64,000 nt of DNA from Corynebacterium amycolatum (GCF_016889425.1 NZ_CP069513.1:2108001-2172000); one strand, 5' to 3'. Counted from the first letter of the stretch, positions 46,338 to 55,550 are shown. The notes: generated by a model from the sequence alone, not told the origin. Numbers and translations are program-made.

Positions 46338-48025
46338 TTAGTCTGTCGCTTGCCGACGAATCGGTCGGTAGCAATGGTTGCGGCAACACCGAGGCTGGCT
46401 AGTCCAATCATCGGCCCCCACGCTAGCCACGGCGCCCGCTCGAGATATTGTGTGGATTCGTTGAGGATTACGCCCCAATCTGGACTGCCTACACCTGCGC
46501 CTACGCCGAGGAAGCCGAGTGCTGCAAGGGCTATAGCATTATGGGCAATCCTGGTCACGGCATGGCGAACTACTGCTGGAATGGTCGTGGGAAGAACATG
46601 CAGCTTCAAAAGGTGCCAACGGCTGGCTCCCATGGTTTGCGCAAATCGGTAGTGCCCGGATGCAGCGGCTTCGTTAGCAACTTCGACGCAATGTACAGCA
46701 AGTGGAATCCACCCGACCAAGAACACCGCTATCGCAGCTGTCAGCATCGAGCGGCCCAACACACCAGCCAGAATAAGGCCCAGCAATATTGCGGGTACCG
46801 CATTCATGGCGTCTCCGAAGAACTGCACTGGCGCCCCTAGATGCCCAATCACAAGGGCGATGAGTGCGCACACTACGGTCACCAGGATTGCAGTTCCGAT
46901 AGTGGCGCCGATGCCGTCGGCAAGCCGCGCCCAAATGTCACGACCAAGTTGATCGGTCCCCAGTGGGTGTTGCCAGGACGGTGAAAAGAAGCGTTGCGCA
47001 GAGTCGATATCCGCGCTGCGGGGGACTCCCAGCGCAATTAGCACGATAGGAATAATCGACAGGATGAGACTCCAGAAACGTCGACCTCCTGTAGGCCGGC
47101 CAACAGTGGCGATGCTTCCTCGCAGCTTCCGCGCATACTGTCCCCGTATTGCCTGAGCCACGAATCCACAGATTATGCCGATTCCCAACACCACAGTCAC
47201 CGCAGCTTGCAGAACAGGAATATCGCCCGCAGTAGCAGCCGCAACTACGTTGCGCCCAAAGCCCGGCAAATGAAAGGTGACCTCAATTGCTGCGGTGGCT
47301 GATAACGTGCCCGCAAAGAACAGCGTCAACTGTGACAGTGTCGGCAGCAGGCTACGCCAAGTGACAAATCGAATAATTGTTGATTTTGGAACGCCATTGG
47401 TGCGCCAAGATTCTACCCAGGGCTCTGCCAACGCAGTATCAGCTGAAATCAGCAGCACGCGCCCATAGAGTCCCGCGGCGGGCAGGCCAATTGCCAGCAC
47501 TGGCAGCACCATATGCGCAGGTGATGCCCAACCGCTTACCGGAAACATCCGCAGTTCAACAGCCAACCACCACAACAGCAAGACCGCCACCACAAAGCTT
47601 GGCAGTGCGGCGAGAACCGCTAGCACGCTAGGTGTCCATTTCCCGGCTCGCATCCCCGCAATCCGCGGAAGTACGAGCGCCAGCGCAACGAAGACGCACA
47701 ACGCCATGGAAGTCGCAGTCAATGCGAACGTAATACCGAAGCCGTTCACGGCCTGAGCGAAAGCATCTTGTCCGGTTACCCACGAGGTGCCAAAATCACC
47801 GTGAAGAATATTTGTCGTCCACTGCTGGAGTGACTCCCAAGGCGTTGTCGGCAGGCCATATTCTCTGCGAACAGCCTCAATAAGCTCCGGTGTTATCTCC
47901 CGTTCCCGCTCACGGGCACGCAGAACGGCGTATGCGGGTTCCCGTCCTGTCAACCACGGCAACAGGGCCGTGAGGACGAGAAGTCCCACAACTGAGGCAA
48001 CTACCGCGAAAGCTTTCCGAATCAC
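46334..48025 (-). CDS. Fused oligopeptide/nickel-type ABC permease (DppB-DppC fusion)
   Basis: This 563-residue membrane protein covers both inner-membrane subunits of a peptide/nickel-class ABC importer. The first half (about 1-290) resembles DppB, with LLPWLTG, GDFGTSWVTGQ (about 76-86) and the EAA-like loop EPWVESWRTNGVPKSTIIRF. The second half (about 300-563) resembles DppC, with HPLGTDQLGRDIWARLADGI (about 344-363) and GHYRFAQTMGASRWHLLKLH as the second EAA loop. In most systems these are two separate proteins. The GTG start overlaps the stop of the solute-binding gene by four bases, so it is the last gene of a five-gene operon. Confidence 0.85.
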   Translation of the reverse strand: MIRKAFAVVASVVGLLVLTALLPWLTGREPAYAVLRAREREREITPELIEAVRREYGLPTTPWESLQQWTTNILHGDFGTSWVTGQDAFAQAVNGFGITFALTATSMALCVFVALALVLPRIAGMRAGKWTPSVLAVLAALPSFVVAVLLLWWLAVELRMFPVSGWASPAHMVLPVLAIGLPAAGLYGRVLLISADTALAEPWVESWRTNGVPKSTIIRFVTWRSLLPTLSQLTLFFAGTLSATAAIEVTFHLPGFGRNVVAAATAGDIPVLQAAVTVVLGIGIICGFVAQAIRGQYARKLRGSIATVGRPTGGRRFWSLILSIIPIVLIALGVPRSADIDSAQRFFSPSWQHPLGTDQLGRDIWARLADGIGATIGTAILVTVVCALIALVIGHLGAPVQFFGDAMNAVPAILLGLILAGVLGRSMLTAAIAVFLVGWIPLAVHCVEVANEAAASGHYRFAQTMGASRWHLLKLHVLPTTIPAVVRHAVTRIAHNAIALAALGFLGVGAGVGSPDWGVILNESTQYLERAPWLAWGPMIGLASLGVAATIATDRFVGKRQTN

Positions 48026-49488
48026 TTAGCCGTCTTCTCTGTGATCAGGTGGCGCTCCATCGGATCGAGTGCGATACCACGAACATTCTTCGCACCGATT
48101 AGTGATTTTTCATGAGACAGCGGAACTACTGCACCATCAGCAACAATTTCCGCGCCGATTCGAGCTGCTGCCGACAGGCGCTCCTCATCGTTGCCAAGCT
48201 CAGCGGCCTTCTCAATATCGGCATCTATGGTCTGGTTACACAGCTGCGAGAGGTTATAAGAGCTCTCACAGGTGAAGTCGGATTGTAGGAAGCTGATTGG
48301 ATCAGCCGCACCGAGCATGTAATTACGGGAGCCGATGATGACATCAAAGTTCCCCTCGAGCATGTCGGCTTCCAAAGAGTTGTAGTCGGCTACCGTGATG
48401 TCGACTGTGAATCCCATCTTGCGCAGCTGATCTGCGACGAGATTGGCAACCTCGGGCAGCTCCGCGCGGGAATCCCACGTAGCCAAGCGGATTTCCTTCC
48501 CCTTGCCATCCGGCCCCGGCTTGACAGTGGTCTCAGGAGTTGTTGCCGCCCACGGGGCTGAACGATTGAAAATCGCCCCCTTCGGATTCACCGCTTGAGC
48601 TTCAAAAATGTCCCTAACCACCGGTTCGGGATCGATTGCAGCGGCTACTTCCTTACGCAGTGCGGCGTCGGCAAACACGCCTTTTTCGGTATTAAAATGC
48701 AGGAGATTGACACGAGGTAAATCCACCTTGGACACGTCGACGTCATCGAGGCCGCCAAGCGATGAGATTGGCAACCCCTTCACCAGGTCTTGTTCATCTG
48801 CGCGCAGTGCATTCGTACGAGCTGTGGAATCCCCAATGAAAGACAATGTCAGAGTCTCAGTTTCCGGCTTACCATTCCGGTAGTCGGCGAATGCACGTGC
48901 GGATACGGTACCGTCTGGATTCTTCGTCTCGAGCTCAAACGGACCTGTACCATGCCCAAAGGGATCAGGCGCGTCCCCTTCAAATGCTGCGGGTGAGAGA
49001 ACCATAGTTCCCGGGTCGGCAAAGCGCTTCACCAGAATTGGATCATCTTTATCCGAAGTGACGGTAACCTCTCGGTCTCCCGTCGCGGTAGCCTGAAGTC
49101 GGTCCTTGCCGAGTCCCTTTGGCCTCGTCGGCGCATCAATGGCATGTGTAAGCGAATTAGCTACGGCCTGTGCATCGACTGGCGCTCCATCGTGAAAAGT
49201 CAATCCATCCGGCAGAGTGAATACAACGGTGCGAGCATCTTTCACTTCCCACTTCTCTGCCAGTTCGGGCTTAACGGTGCCCTCGTCATCAATCGCCACA
49301 AGCATTTCCGTGGCACCTGCGCGGGTCGACAGGACTGCGTCATCGGAGTATGGCGAGAACTCTGCAACCGGTTCGAATTGCAGGGCTACGCGCAGCGCAT
49401 CCGCATCACCGCTGCCCTGCGCAAAGCAGGAGGTCAACGCGAACGGCAAAGCCGCAGTGGCCAGAATTAGGCCAATTTTTCGATTCAT
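48022..49488 (-). CDS. Family 5 extracellular solute-binding lipoprotein
   Basis: The 488-residue protein is the receptor of the ABC system. The lipoprotein signal is clear: MNRKIGLILATAALPFALTS then Cys21 as the lipidated residue. The body is a peptide/nickel-type binding protein: KPELAEKWEV, TLPDGLTFHDGAPVDA (about 86-101), and near the C-terminus SRNYMLGAADPISFLQSDF and YNLSQLCN. The family binds peptides, nickel complexes or opine metallophores. The open frame begins upstream at 49665 but the lipobox fixes the ATG at 49488. Confidence 0.85.
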   Translation of the reverse strand: MNRKIGLILATAALPFALTSCFAQGSGDADALRVALQFEPVAEFSPYSDDAVLSTRAGATEMLVAIDDEGTVKPELAEKWEVKDARTVVFTLPDGLTFHDGAPVDAQAVANSLTHAIDAPTRPKGLGKDRLQATATGDREVTVTSDKDDPILVKRFADPGTMVLSPAAFEGDAPDPFGHGTGPFELETKNPDGTVSARAFADYRNGKPETETLTLSFIGDSTARTNALRADEQDLVKGLPISSLGGLDDVDVSKVDLPRVNLLHFNTEKGVFADAALRKEVAAAIDPEPVVRDIFEAQAVNPKGAIFNRSAPWAATTPETTVKPGPDGKGKEIRLATWDSRAELPEVANLVADQLRKMGFTVDITVADYNSLEADMLEGNFDVIIGSRNYMLGAADPISFLQSDFTCESSYNLSQLCNQTIDADIEKAAELGNDEERLSAAARIGAEIVADGAVVPLSHEKSLIGAKNVRGIALDPMERHLITEKTAK

Positions 49489-49544
49489 AAGGCTACTTCT
49501 CTTTCGCAAGTGTCTAGGTGGATTTTGAATAGTTGTTTGATGTT

Positions 49545-49574
49545 GTCTAGTGCTGCTGTCTAGTGCTGCTGTCT
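49545..49574. repeat. 13-bp tandem repeat at the MFS exporter stop
   Basis: GTCTAGTGCTGCT occurs at 49545-49557 and 49558-49570, then GTCT. The stop codon of the exporter lies in the second copy; the first repeats it downstream. Confidence 0.85.
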
Positions 49575-50768
49575 CAGCTTGATTAACCCCACGGCTGATA
49601 TCAGCAATAAAACGGTCATGATTGCCCACGGCGCTGCTGCCAACAACTGTGGGGTCTCGGCCCAATCCAGGGTGGCGCCAACCACAATCGACCCCATTAA
49701 AACGGCGAGTCCACCGAAGCTGTTGAGAAAACCGTATGCAGAACCGAGGTCCCTATTCCCGGTTAGTTTTCCGACGAGGTCTTTGGCTATCGGAACTGCA
49801 ATCATCATTCCGAGATGCATCACTAGCAGCATTGTCACTGCCGGCGCGAAGGCCCACCATCCCTCCATGCGGATAGGTGCGCAGACCGCAATGATGGCGA
49901 AGGCAAACGCCATCAGGCCAAAACCGCCACCGATAGCAACCCCTAATGGCAATTTCTCGGCCCACTTAGTCACGGTGGTTTGCAGCCCGATAACAAATAC
50001 CGCTGAGATGACAAAGAACCAGCTCAGGTATTCATCGCTGCCTGTGGCGCGACGCAGTTCTACCGGAAGAGCCAAATACTGCTGGTTATAGGCGAGCAAA
50101 TAAGTCGAGTAGAACACCGCAAACACAATGAACGCTCGATTGCGAAGGATTCGCCCCCACGCAGCGGTCATACTGCCACCAGCTGAATGTACACCTTCCC
50201 ATCTCCGTGCTAACAGCAGATGCATGACAAAGATGCCGGCAAAGATGGCTGCGCCGGCAAAGGAGACAGCTGAAAAACCGATCGGGATCAGCAGCGCACC
50301 AATCACGGGGCCGGTGAGTGAGCCCAAACGGGAATAGCTTTCGTCAAGCGCAAAGAGTTGTGCCCGTGTACACACTCCTTGTTTCTCGAGTTCGGCACCC
50401 CCACCGGCCAGCAAGGACTCAACTGCAGGCGAGAACAGTGCTGCCGCAAAGCCAATGAGGACAACGCCAAGAAACACCATTGGCACAGAGGTTGCCAGTC
50501 CAGTTACCAGGAAACCTACAACGCGAAGCGCAACTCCAACGAGCAACACCTTGATTGCCCCGAAACGATCGGCAAGACCGCCGCCGAGGAAGAACATTCC
50601 CTGTTGGCTAAAGGTTCGTACACCGAGCACCAGACCAACCACGACACCGCTGGCACCCAAATTATTCGAGAGCTCGACGGCAATGAACGGGACAACGAGG
50701 TAAAAACCGATGTTGAAAAGCAGCTGCGTAATCAACAGTGCTTGAATCTTTTTGGGCAACTGCTTCAC
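49560..50768 (-). CDS. MFS exporter in the ABC operon
   Basis: The protein has 402 residues and twelve helices. The signature GGGLADRFGAIKVLLVGVAL (about 62-81) and ESYSRLGSLTGPVIGALLIP (about 144-163, motif C of drug/proton antiporters) point to an efflux protein. Gene position inside an ABC-importer operon, with a four-base overlap to the ATPase gene before it and 71 bases to the binding-protein gene after it, is the arrangement used for export of a metal chelator and import of its complex (compare CntE with CntABCDF). That function is inferred; the protein alone would be called a drug exporter. Confidence 0.8.
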   Translation of the reverse strand: MKQLPKKIQALLITQLLFNIGFYLVVPFIAVELSNNLGASGVVVGLVLGVRTFSQQGMFFLGGGLADRFGAIKVLLVGVALRVVGFLVTGLATSVPMVFLGVVLIGFAAALFSPAVESLLAGGGAELEKQGVCTRAQLFALDESYSRLGSLTGPVIGALLIPIGFSAVSFAGAAIFAGIFVMHLLLARRWEGVHSAGGSMTAAWGRILRNRAFIVFAVFYSTYLLAYNQQYLALPVELRRATGSDEYLSWFFVISAVFVIGLQTTVTKWAEKLPLGVAIGGGFGLMAFAFAIIAVCAPIRMEGWWAFAPAVTMLLVMHLGMMIAVPIAKDLVGKLTGNRDLGSAYGFLNSFGGLAVLMGSIVVGATLDWAETPQLLAAAPWAIMTVLLLISAVGLIKLRQQH

Positions 50769-51409
50769 GACGCTAGCTCCTCTGCAGCCGACAGAAGCTC
50801 AACAACTTCAGGAATATCGGTCTTATGGAGCTCTCCAACCGGGCCGCTAAAGACCGCTTCTCCTGCTGACATGACAATTATGTGATTACACAATCGCAAC
50901 AAGCTGCTTATGTCATGAGATACCAGCAGTACCGTCGCCTCAGTGCTGAGGAGCACCTCTTCCAACATGGCAGCGGTATCCCTGTCCAGAGCAGAAAAAG
51001 CCTCATCGGCAATGATAAGTTCAGGTTTACCAATGAGCGCACGCGCAATTGCCATTCGCTGTCGCTGACCACCAGAGAGCTCATGGGGTCGTCGATACGC
51101 AAATTCCGGATTGAGTCCCAGAGATTCCAACATCGCTCGAACATCTCCAGTTGCAAACTCACAAATGCTGTCGATTACCGGTCGATGTGGCAATAACGTG
51201 GTATCTGGATTCTGCGGAATATAGCCAATTGGCCCCTGTGCCATAGTGACCGTGCCACTGTCAGGACACAACTGACCTGTCAAGAGACTGATTAGGCTAC
51301 TCTTGCCCGCCCCTGATCGCCCCATGATGCCAACCACACTTCCCTGCGGAATCGTGAGAGTGACATCGAGGAGCCTACCTTTGCAAGTAACTCCATCGAT
51401 ACTGATCAT
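50765..51409 (-). CDS. ABC transporter ATPase, second (DppF-like, compact)
   Basis: The 214-residue ATPase has Walker A GIMGRSGAGKSSLISLL (about 28-44), Q-loop IPQNPDT, signature LSGGQRQRMAIARAL (about 115-129), Walker B IIADEAFSALD and the H-loop LLVSHD. It is short: OppF/DppF proteins are usually above 300 residues because of a C-terminal oligopeptide-family domain, which is absent here. The start overlaps the preceding gene by four bases (ATGA). Confidence 0.88.
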   Translation of the reverse strand: MISIDGVTCKGRLLDVTLTIPQGSVVGIMGRSGAGKSSLISLLTGQLCPDSGTVTMAQGPIGYIPQNPDTTLLPHRPVIDSICEFATGDVRAMLESLGLNPEFAYRRPHELSGGQRQRMAIARALIGKPELIIADEAFSALDRDTAAMLEEVLLSTEATVLLVSHDISSLLRLCNHIIVMSAGEAVFSGPVGELHKTDIPEVVELLSAAEELAS

Positions 51410-51993
51410 GCGCAGACTCGCTCTTGCACAGTGCCACTCTCCAAATAGAGGATTCGTGTAGCGATCTTTCGCGCTACTCGCTCGTCGTGGGTGGCAATAA
51501 CAATGGCTGTTTGCGTGCGCTCATGCAGCTTCCGCAACGCGCCTACTACCTCTAGAGTCGCAATCGGATCCAGCGAGGAGGTAGGTTCGTCGGCAAGCAG
51601 CAGCGAAGGAGACGGTTTCATTGCCAGCGCCGCCGCAATTGCGACACGCTGACGCTGACCTCCGGACAACTCCATGGGATAGCGATGAGCCTGTTCTCGG
51701 GAAATACCACAAGCTTCGAGCGCATCGAAACCACTATTACGCGCAAGAATTCGTACTTGCCTATCGCAGCGCACAAGAGGATTAAGGCACGCCAAGGTGT
51801 CTTGCATAATAAAGCTGGTACGCAGACCTTGTTGGCTTAATGTGCGAAGTAGCGACGTCTTTCCGGATCCGGACTGTCCCATCACCGCGATAATGTCCTT
51901 TGGAAAAACATCAAGTTTGTCGATGTGGAGTACATTCAAATCGCCAGCTGATACATCGACATCATGCAAGCGCACTATCGCGGAATCGCCCAT
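51406..51993 (-). CDS. ABC transporter ATPase, first (DppD-like, compact)
   Basis: The ATG at 51993 (MGDSAIVRLHDV) has AAGGGGAG just upstream and gives 195 residues; the open frame extends to 52191, but the extra part overlaps the TDT gene and has no family match. Walker A AVMGQSGSGKTSLLRTL, signature LSGGQRQRVAIAAAL, Walker B LLADEPTSSLD and H-loop IATHDERV are all present. The C-terminal oligopeptide extension is missing, as in its partner. It is the first gene of the five-gene operon; its promoter must lie in or just after the TDT gene. Confidence 0.86.
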   Translation of the reverse strand: MGDSAIVRLHDVDVSAGDLNVLHIDKLDVFPKDIIAVMGQSGSGKTSLLRTLSQQGLRTSFIMQDTLACLNPLVRCDRQVRILARNSGFDALEACGISREQAHRYPMELSGGQRQRVAIAAALAMKPSPSLLLADEPTSSLDPIATLEVVGALRKLHERTQTAIVIATHDERVARKIATRILYLESGTVQERVCA

Positions 51994-52045
51994 TCTCCCC
52001 TTCTTGCCAATCAGTTTCATTAAGAGGAGTTTAACACGTTGAACT

Positions 52046-52990
52046 CTAAATCCGTACTGCCTGCTCCCGCGCCCACCAAACAAATCGAGCCACGCACGCG
52101 CTCCAGTGCACAGCCAGTAAACACAACAGCACACCACTGACGGTGTACAGCCACTGCGCTCCAACGGTGTCGCCCAGCATGTGCGTACCAAGGCTCAGCG
52201 TGCCCACGGGGAAGGTTGCACCCCACCAACCAGGGCTATAGCCAGCCCAACGGATTACGGCGCGAGTGAATCGTCGTAAAGCAATGGCAGCGAGGAAGAT
52301 GCCGACAATGAGCACCACAGCGCCGTAAGCGACAGCGAAGGTCCGATCGAAAAGCAGCTGCGCGGCAGCCGTCGACTGACCGACCAGCCCGAGCGGGATC
52401 CATGCAGTACCGGCGATGGAATCGGGGATGCGCATGGTGCCAGAGAGCAGCGCGACGTAGCAGCGTACGAAAATTGGTAGGACGGTGATTAGCGCCATCC
52501 AGAAGAATATTTGCCCGCAGACGTGATAAAAGGTGCCGTAGTCGATACTCAACTGTGCACCGCTTGTCGCCGCCACCATCGGGGCAACCAGCGCGAGGCC
52601 CCACTGAAAAGTTGGTTCGCCTTCGAATCCTCGCAGTTGGCGAAGGCTGACGTAGATTGCCAACGGCGCACCGATCCACCAGGACACCAGCTGCCACGAT
52701 GAGTTACTAGCTAGCGCAGTCGCAGCACTACCGAGAGCCATGATGCCCATCGAGAGCATGCCCCACGGCGCCATCAGCTTCGAGCGGAAAGGCGGGTTTC
52801 GAAGACGCAACCAGCCGACCACGATAAAACCGAGAATACCCACCGCCATGACGAGAAGAAGCTCCGGAATCACCGGCACGTCATGGATGTGCGCAAGCGT
52901 GGCGAAGATGGACGTACCCATCAGAGATCCTGCCCACGCGGGCCCGGCGGGTGCCAGCACATCACGGCGAGAAGAGTTGGTCATGCTCAT
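52046..52990 (-). CDS. TDT-family transporter (tellurite-resistance/dicarboxylate type)
   Basis: The 314-residue protein has about ten helices, starting with APAGPAWAGSLMGTSIFATL and containing YGTFYHVCGQIFFWMALITVL. These are typical of TDT proteins (TehA, malate or sulfite exporters). The substrate is not known. Its start is divergent from a LysR-type gene 63 bases away, the usual setting of a regulator with its target. ATG at 52990 or 52984 are both possible. The ABC operon begins 52 bases downstream on the same strand, so read-through is possible. Confidence 0.8.
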   Translation of the reverse strand: MSMTNSSRRDVLAPAGPAWAGSLMGTSIFATLAHIHDVPVIPELLLVMAVGILGFIVVGWLRLRNPPFRSKLMAPWGMLSMGIMALGSAATALASNSSWQLVSWWIGAPLAIYVSLRQLRGFEGEPTFQWGLALVAPMVAATSGAQLSIDYGTFYHVCGQIFFWMALITVLPIFVRCYVALLSGTMRIPDSIAGTAWIPLGLVGQSTAAAQLLFDRTFAVAYGAVVLIVGIFLAAIALRRFTRAVIRWAGYSPGWWGATFPVGTLSLGTHMLGDTVGAQWLYTVSGVLLCLLAVHWSACVARFVWWAREQAVRI

Positions 52991-53053
52991 ACCGTATTTG
53001 TTCTTGCCACAGCTACAGCTATCACCAGACTCTGTGAGGGGTACCATAAATGC

Positions 53054-53968
53054 ATGTACCCCTCCGCTGTGGCCGAACTCGAAGCACTTCTCACCGCCGC
53101 CCGTGCAGGCTCGATCTCCAAGGCCGCGCGTGAGCTAGGCATCAATCAGCAGACCATGTCCGCACGCATCGCGCGGGCGGAAAAAGCGCTGGGAATCACC
53201 GTCTTCGAACGCTCCCCCTACGGCGTATCTCCCACGGAAAACGGGCAAGTGCTTATCGACGCCCTCCCAGACCTCCTCGCCGCCTGCCACAGGTTTTCGG
53301 GCATTGCCGCCAGCTTGCGTTCCGACGATGTTCCCCGCCACCTCACCCTTGCGGTGTCCAACACTGTCGCTGAGCTCTACTACCCCGGCTGGGCCGCCGA
53401 GTTCCACCGGCAACATCCCGCAGTCAAACTGTCGATGGTGCAGGCAAACTCCCGTGAGGTGCGACAACTAGTGGCCAACAGTGCGGTGGACTTCGGCCTG
53501 GTAGAGGGCGAGGCTGGTCGACACGACCTCGAAGAACGGATCATCGGCACCGACGAACTGGTCCTCGCCGTGCCGACGGGGCATCCGTGGACTGAGCGGG
53601 CTGCGGTGCATAATGCAATATCCACCGAGGAACTGCGCACTACCCCGCTTGTTATTCGCGAACCCGGTTCCGGCAGCCGGCAGGTGGTGGAAGATACGCT
53701 CGGCACTCTCACCGAGCCCGCCGGCGAATTCGGTTCCCTTTCAGCACAGCGCGCCGGCATGATTGCGCTGGCAGCGCCAACAATCATCGCCCGTGGCGCA
53801 ATCCGCGATCAGGTAACACTTGGGCGCATCGTCATTGTCCCCACTGACACCCGCTTCACCCGCAACCTCAGCGCCGTCATGCGTCGCGGCAGCGAAACTA
53901 GCGGGGACATTTCGGAATTTATCCGCATTGCAAGTCCTATACTTAGCAAGCATGAGCAATCCCAATGA
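53054..53968 (+). CDS. LysR-type transcriptional regulator
   Basis: The 304-residue protein has an N-terminal helix-turn-helix (about 1-60, SISKAARELGINQQTMSARI) and an effector-binding domain (about 85-295). The open frame extends far upstream, but LysR proteins begin like YPSAVAELEALLTAARAGS, so the ATG at 53054 is preferred. The target is likely the divergent TDT gene. The end overlaps the downstream carboxymuconolactone-decarboxylase-like gene by 17 bases. Confidence 0.9.
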   Translation: MYPSAVAELEALLTAARAGSISKAARELGINQQTMSARIARAEKALGITVFERSPYGVSPTENGQVLIDALPDLLAACHRFSGIAASLRSDDVPRHLTLAVSNTVAELYYPGWAAEFHRQHPAVKLSMVQANSREVRQLVANSAVDFGLVEGEAGRHDLEERIIGTDELVLAVPTGHPWTERAAVHNAISTEELRTTPLVIREPGSGSRQVVEDTLGTLTEPAGEFGSLSAQRAGMIALAAPTIIARGAIRDQVTLGRIVIVPTDTRFTRNLSAVMRRGSETSGDISEFIRIASPILSKHEQSQ

Positions 53969-54377
53969 TGAACTCTTTTCCTCCGACCGCTATGATGCCG
54001 GCATCCAAATTCGCCGCGAGGTAATGGGCGACGAATTCGTCGATGCCGCCCTCGCCCGCAACGCTGGTTCCGACGGAGAGACCCTGCAGAAGCACATCAC
54101 GGCCACCGTCTGGGGCTCCGTCTGGAGCCGTGAAGGCCTGGCCAAGCGTGATCGCTCCCTGCTCAACATTGGAATGCTCGTCGCTCTGCGCGCCACCGAA
54201 GAGCTGCGCGGCCACATCAAGGGTGCCCTCGCCAACGGCCTGACCCGCACCGAGATCACCGAAGCCATCGTCCACGCTTCCGGCTACTGCGGCGCACCGG
54301 CCGCTCTGTCCGCGATGAAGGTCGCGCAGGAAGTGCTCGTCGCTGAGCTCGGACCGCTTGACGACGACGATCGGTAG
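53952..54377 (+). CDS. Carboxymuconolactone decarboxylase family protein
   Basis: The 141-residue helical protein has the CMD core: REVMGDEFVDAAL at the N-terminus, WGSVWSREGLAKRDRSLLNI (about 54-73) and EAIVHASGYCGAPAALSA (about 105-122). It resembles PcaC-type decarboxylases more than AhpD peroxidases because only one cysteine is in the motif. The substrate is not known; no other protocatechuate pathway gene is near. It overlaps lysR and so is probably translated together with it. Its 3' end overlaps the acyltransferase gene on the other strand by 94 bases. Confidence 0.85.
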   Translation: MSNPNDELFSSDRYDAGIQIRREVMGDEFVDAALARNAGSDGETLQKHITATVWGSVWSREGLAKRDRSLLNIGMLVALRATEELRGHIKGALANGLTRTEITEAIVHASGYCGAPAALSAMKVAQEVLVAELGPLDDDDR

Positions 54378-55480
54378 GTAGCCCACGGGCTCGCAGGCCC
54401 TGGCCTCCGCGTAAGCACATCAGTGATGCGGCGCAGCAGCCACGACAGTGGCAGGGCAAAGGCAGCGGTGACGATTGCCACTGCCAACATCGAGCCTTGG
54501 AAGGTCTGATAGCCCATCAACGTCATCACCCAGTCCATGACCAGCACGTGGACGAGGAAGAACTCGTATGAGACCTCTCCCAACCACATCAAGGCTGGAT
54601 GACGAAGCCACCTTACCTCCGTACCCAGTGCAATCGGGGCCACGAATGCACCAGCGGATAGGCCGTACAATGTGGTCTTCCACAACGCCTGATCGACATC
54701 ATCCGGCACCAAGGTTGCTGGCCCCACATGCGTGGTCGTGGATAGGAAAAACAGCGCTAGCGCTATCAGCCAACTTGCAGCCAAATTAACGCGCCAGCCA
54801 ACCTTTCGCCCATAGGCCAGCAGCATACCGATAGCGAACCAGTCAAAATACGCCATCGGCCACAGCCGTGCCACCACCGGCAGCAGGTTTTCCTGGTGCG
54901 ACAGCACAGTCCAGACCGGGCCAATGAGGCCAAAACCAATAATGATGGCCAGCGTCGGACCGGGGCGCAGCCGCCCCTTTGTAACCGTCCAGATGGCAAG
55001 CCCCACCAGCGGCAATACCAAGTAGAAGCCGACTTCCACCACCATCGACCACATCTGCGGCAAGCCCGGGTGAATCCAGCCGAATTGGAGAGTCTGAGTA
55101 AAAGACATCGACCGCAGCCAGCCTTGCAGACCGCCACCGGCCGGTGGCGGGTCGTCTGCGGCGTGGATGAGGAATACCGCAGTGACCACAATCCAATAGG
55201 CCAGCAGGACTCGCTTGGCACGACTGATGAAGTATTTCCTCAGGCTAGGCGGTTTCGCGGGGACGTCGTCAGGCCAACCGAGCCAACGTCCTGTAAGCAG
55301 AAACGCGCTGAGCACAAAGAAGATGGTGACACCAATTTCGAATCGACCGCTGAGGCGCCCCCACCAATCGTCCGTGTAATGTCCAGTCCAGAACGCGGCA
55401 TGCGTGAGCAGGACGCCGAATGCGCCGATTGCACGGATACTGGTTAACTCCGGAACATAGGTGGACTTGGCCGAATTCAT
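54284..55480 (-). CDS. Acyltransferase 3 family membrane protein
   Basis: The 398-residue membrane protein lacks an SGNH domain, unlike the one at 9160. Family landmarks: PELTSIRAIGAFGVLLTHAA (about 10-29), FFVLSAFLLTGRW (about 54-66), and MWSMVVEVGFYLVLPLVGL (about 145-163). The C-terminal about 30 residues (SSSSSGPSSATSTS...) are antisense to the convergent CMD gene and of low complexity; the functional end is probably near residue 360, and the stop may have been lost. Such proteins acylate envelope sugars or lipids; the acceptor is unknown. Confidence 0.82.
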   Translation of the reverse strand: MNSAKSTYVPELTSIRAIGAFGVLLTHAAFWTGHYTDDWWGRLSGRFEIGVTIFFVLSAFLLTGRWLGWPDDVPAKPPSLRKYFISRAKRVLLAYWIVVTAVFLIHAADDPPPAGGGLQGWLRSMSFTQTLQFGWIHPGLPQMWSMVVEVGFYLVLPLVGLAIWTVTKGRLRPGPTLAIIIGFGLIGPVWTVLSHQENLLPVVARLWPMAYFDWFAIGMLLAYGRKVGWRVNLAASWLIALALFFLSTTTHVGPATLVPDDVDQALWKTTLYGLSAGAFVAPIALGTEVRWLRHPALMWLGEVSYEFFLVHVLVMDWVMTLMGYQTFQGSMLAVAIVTAAFALPLSWLLRRITDVLTRRPGPASPWATYRSSSSSGPSSATSTSCATFIADRAAGAPQ

Positions 55481-55550
55481 GCCAATATTTTAGGAGCGCA
55501 AAGTACTTCCCCGTGTTATTTCGGCAAAAGTGGAATCTACATAATTTCTT

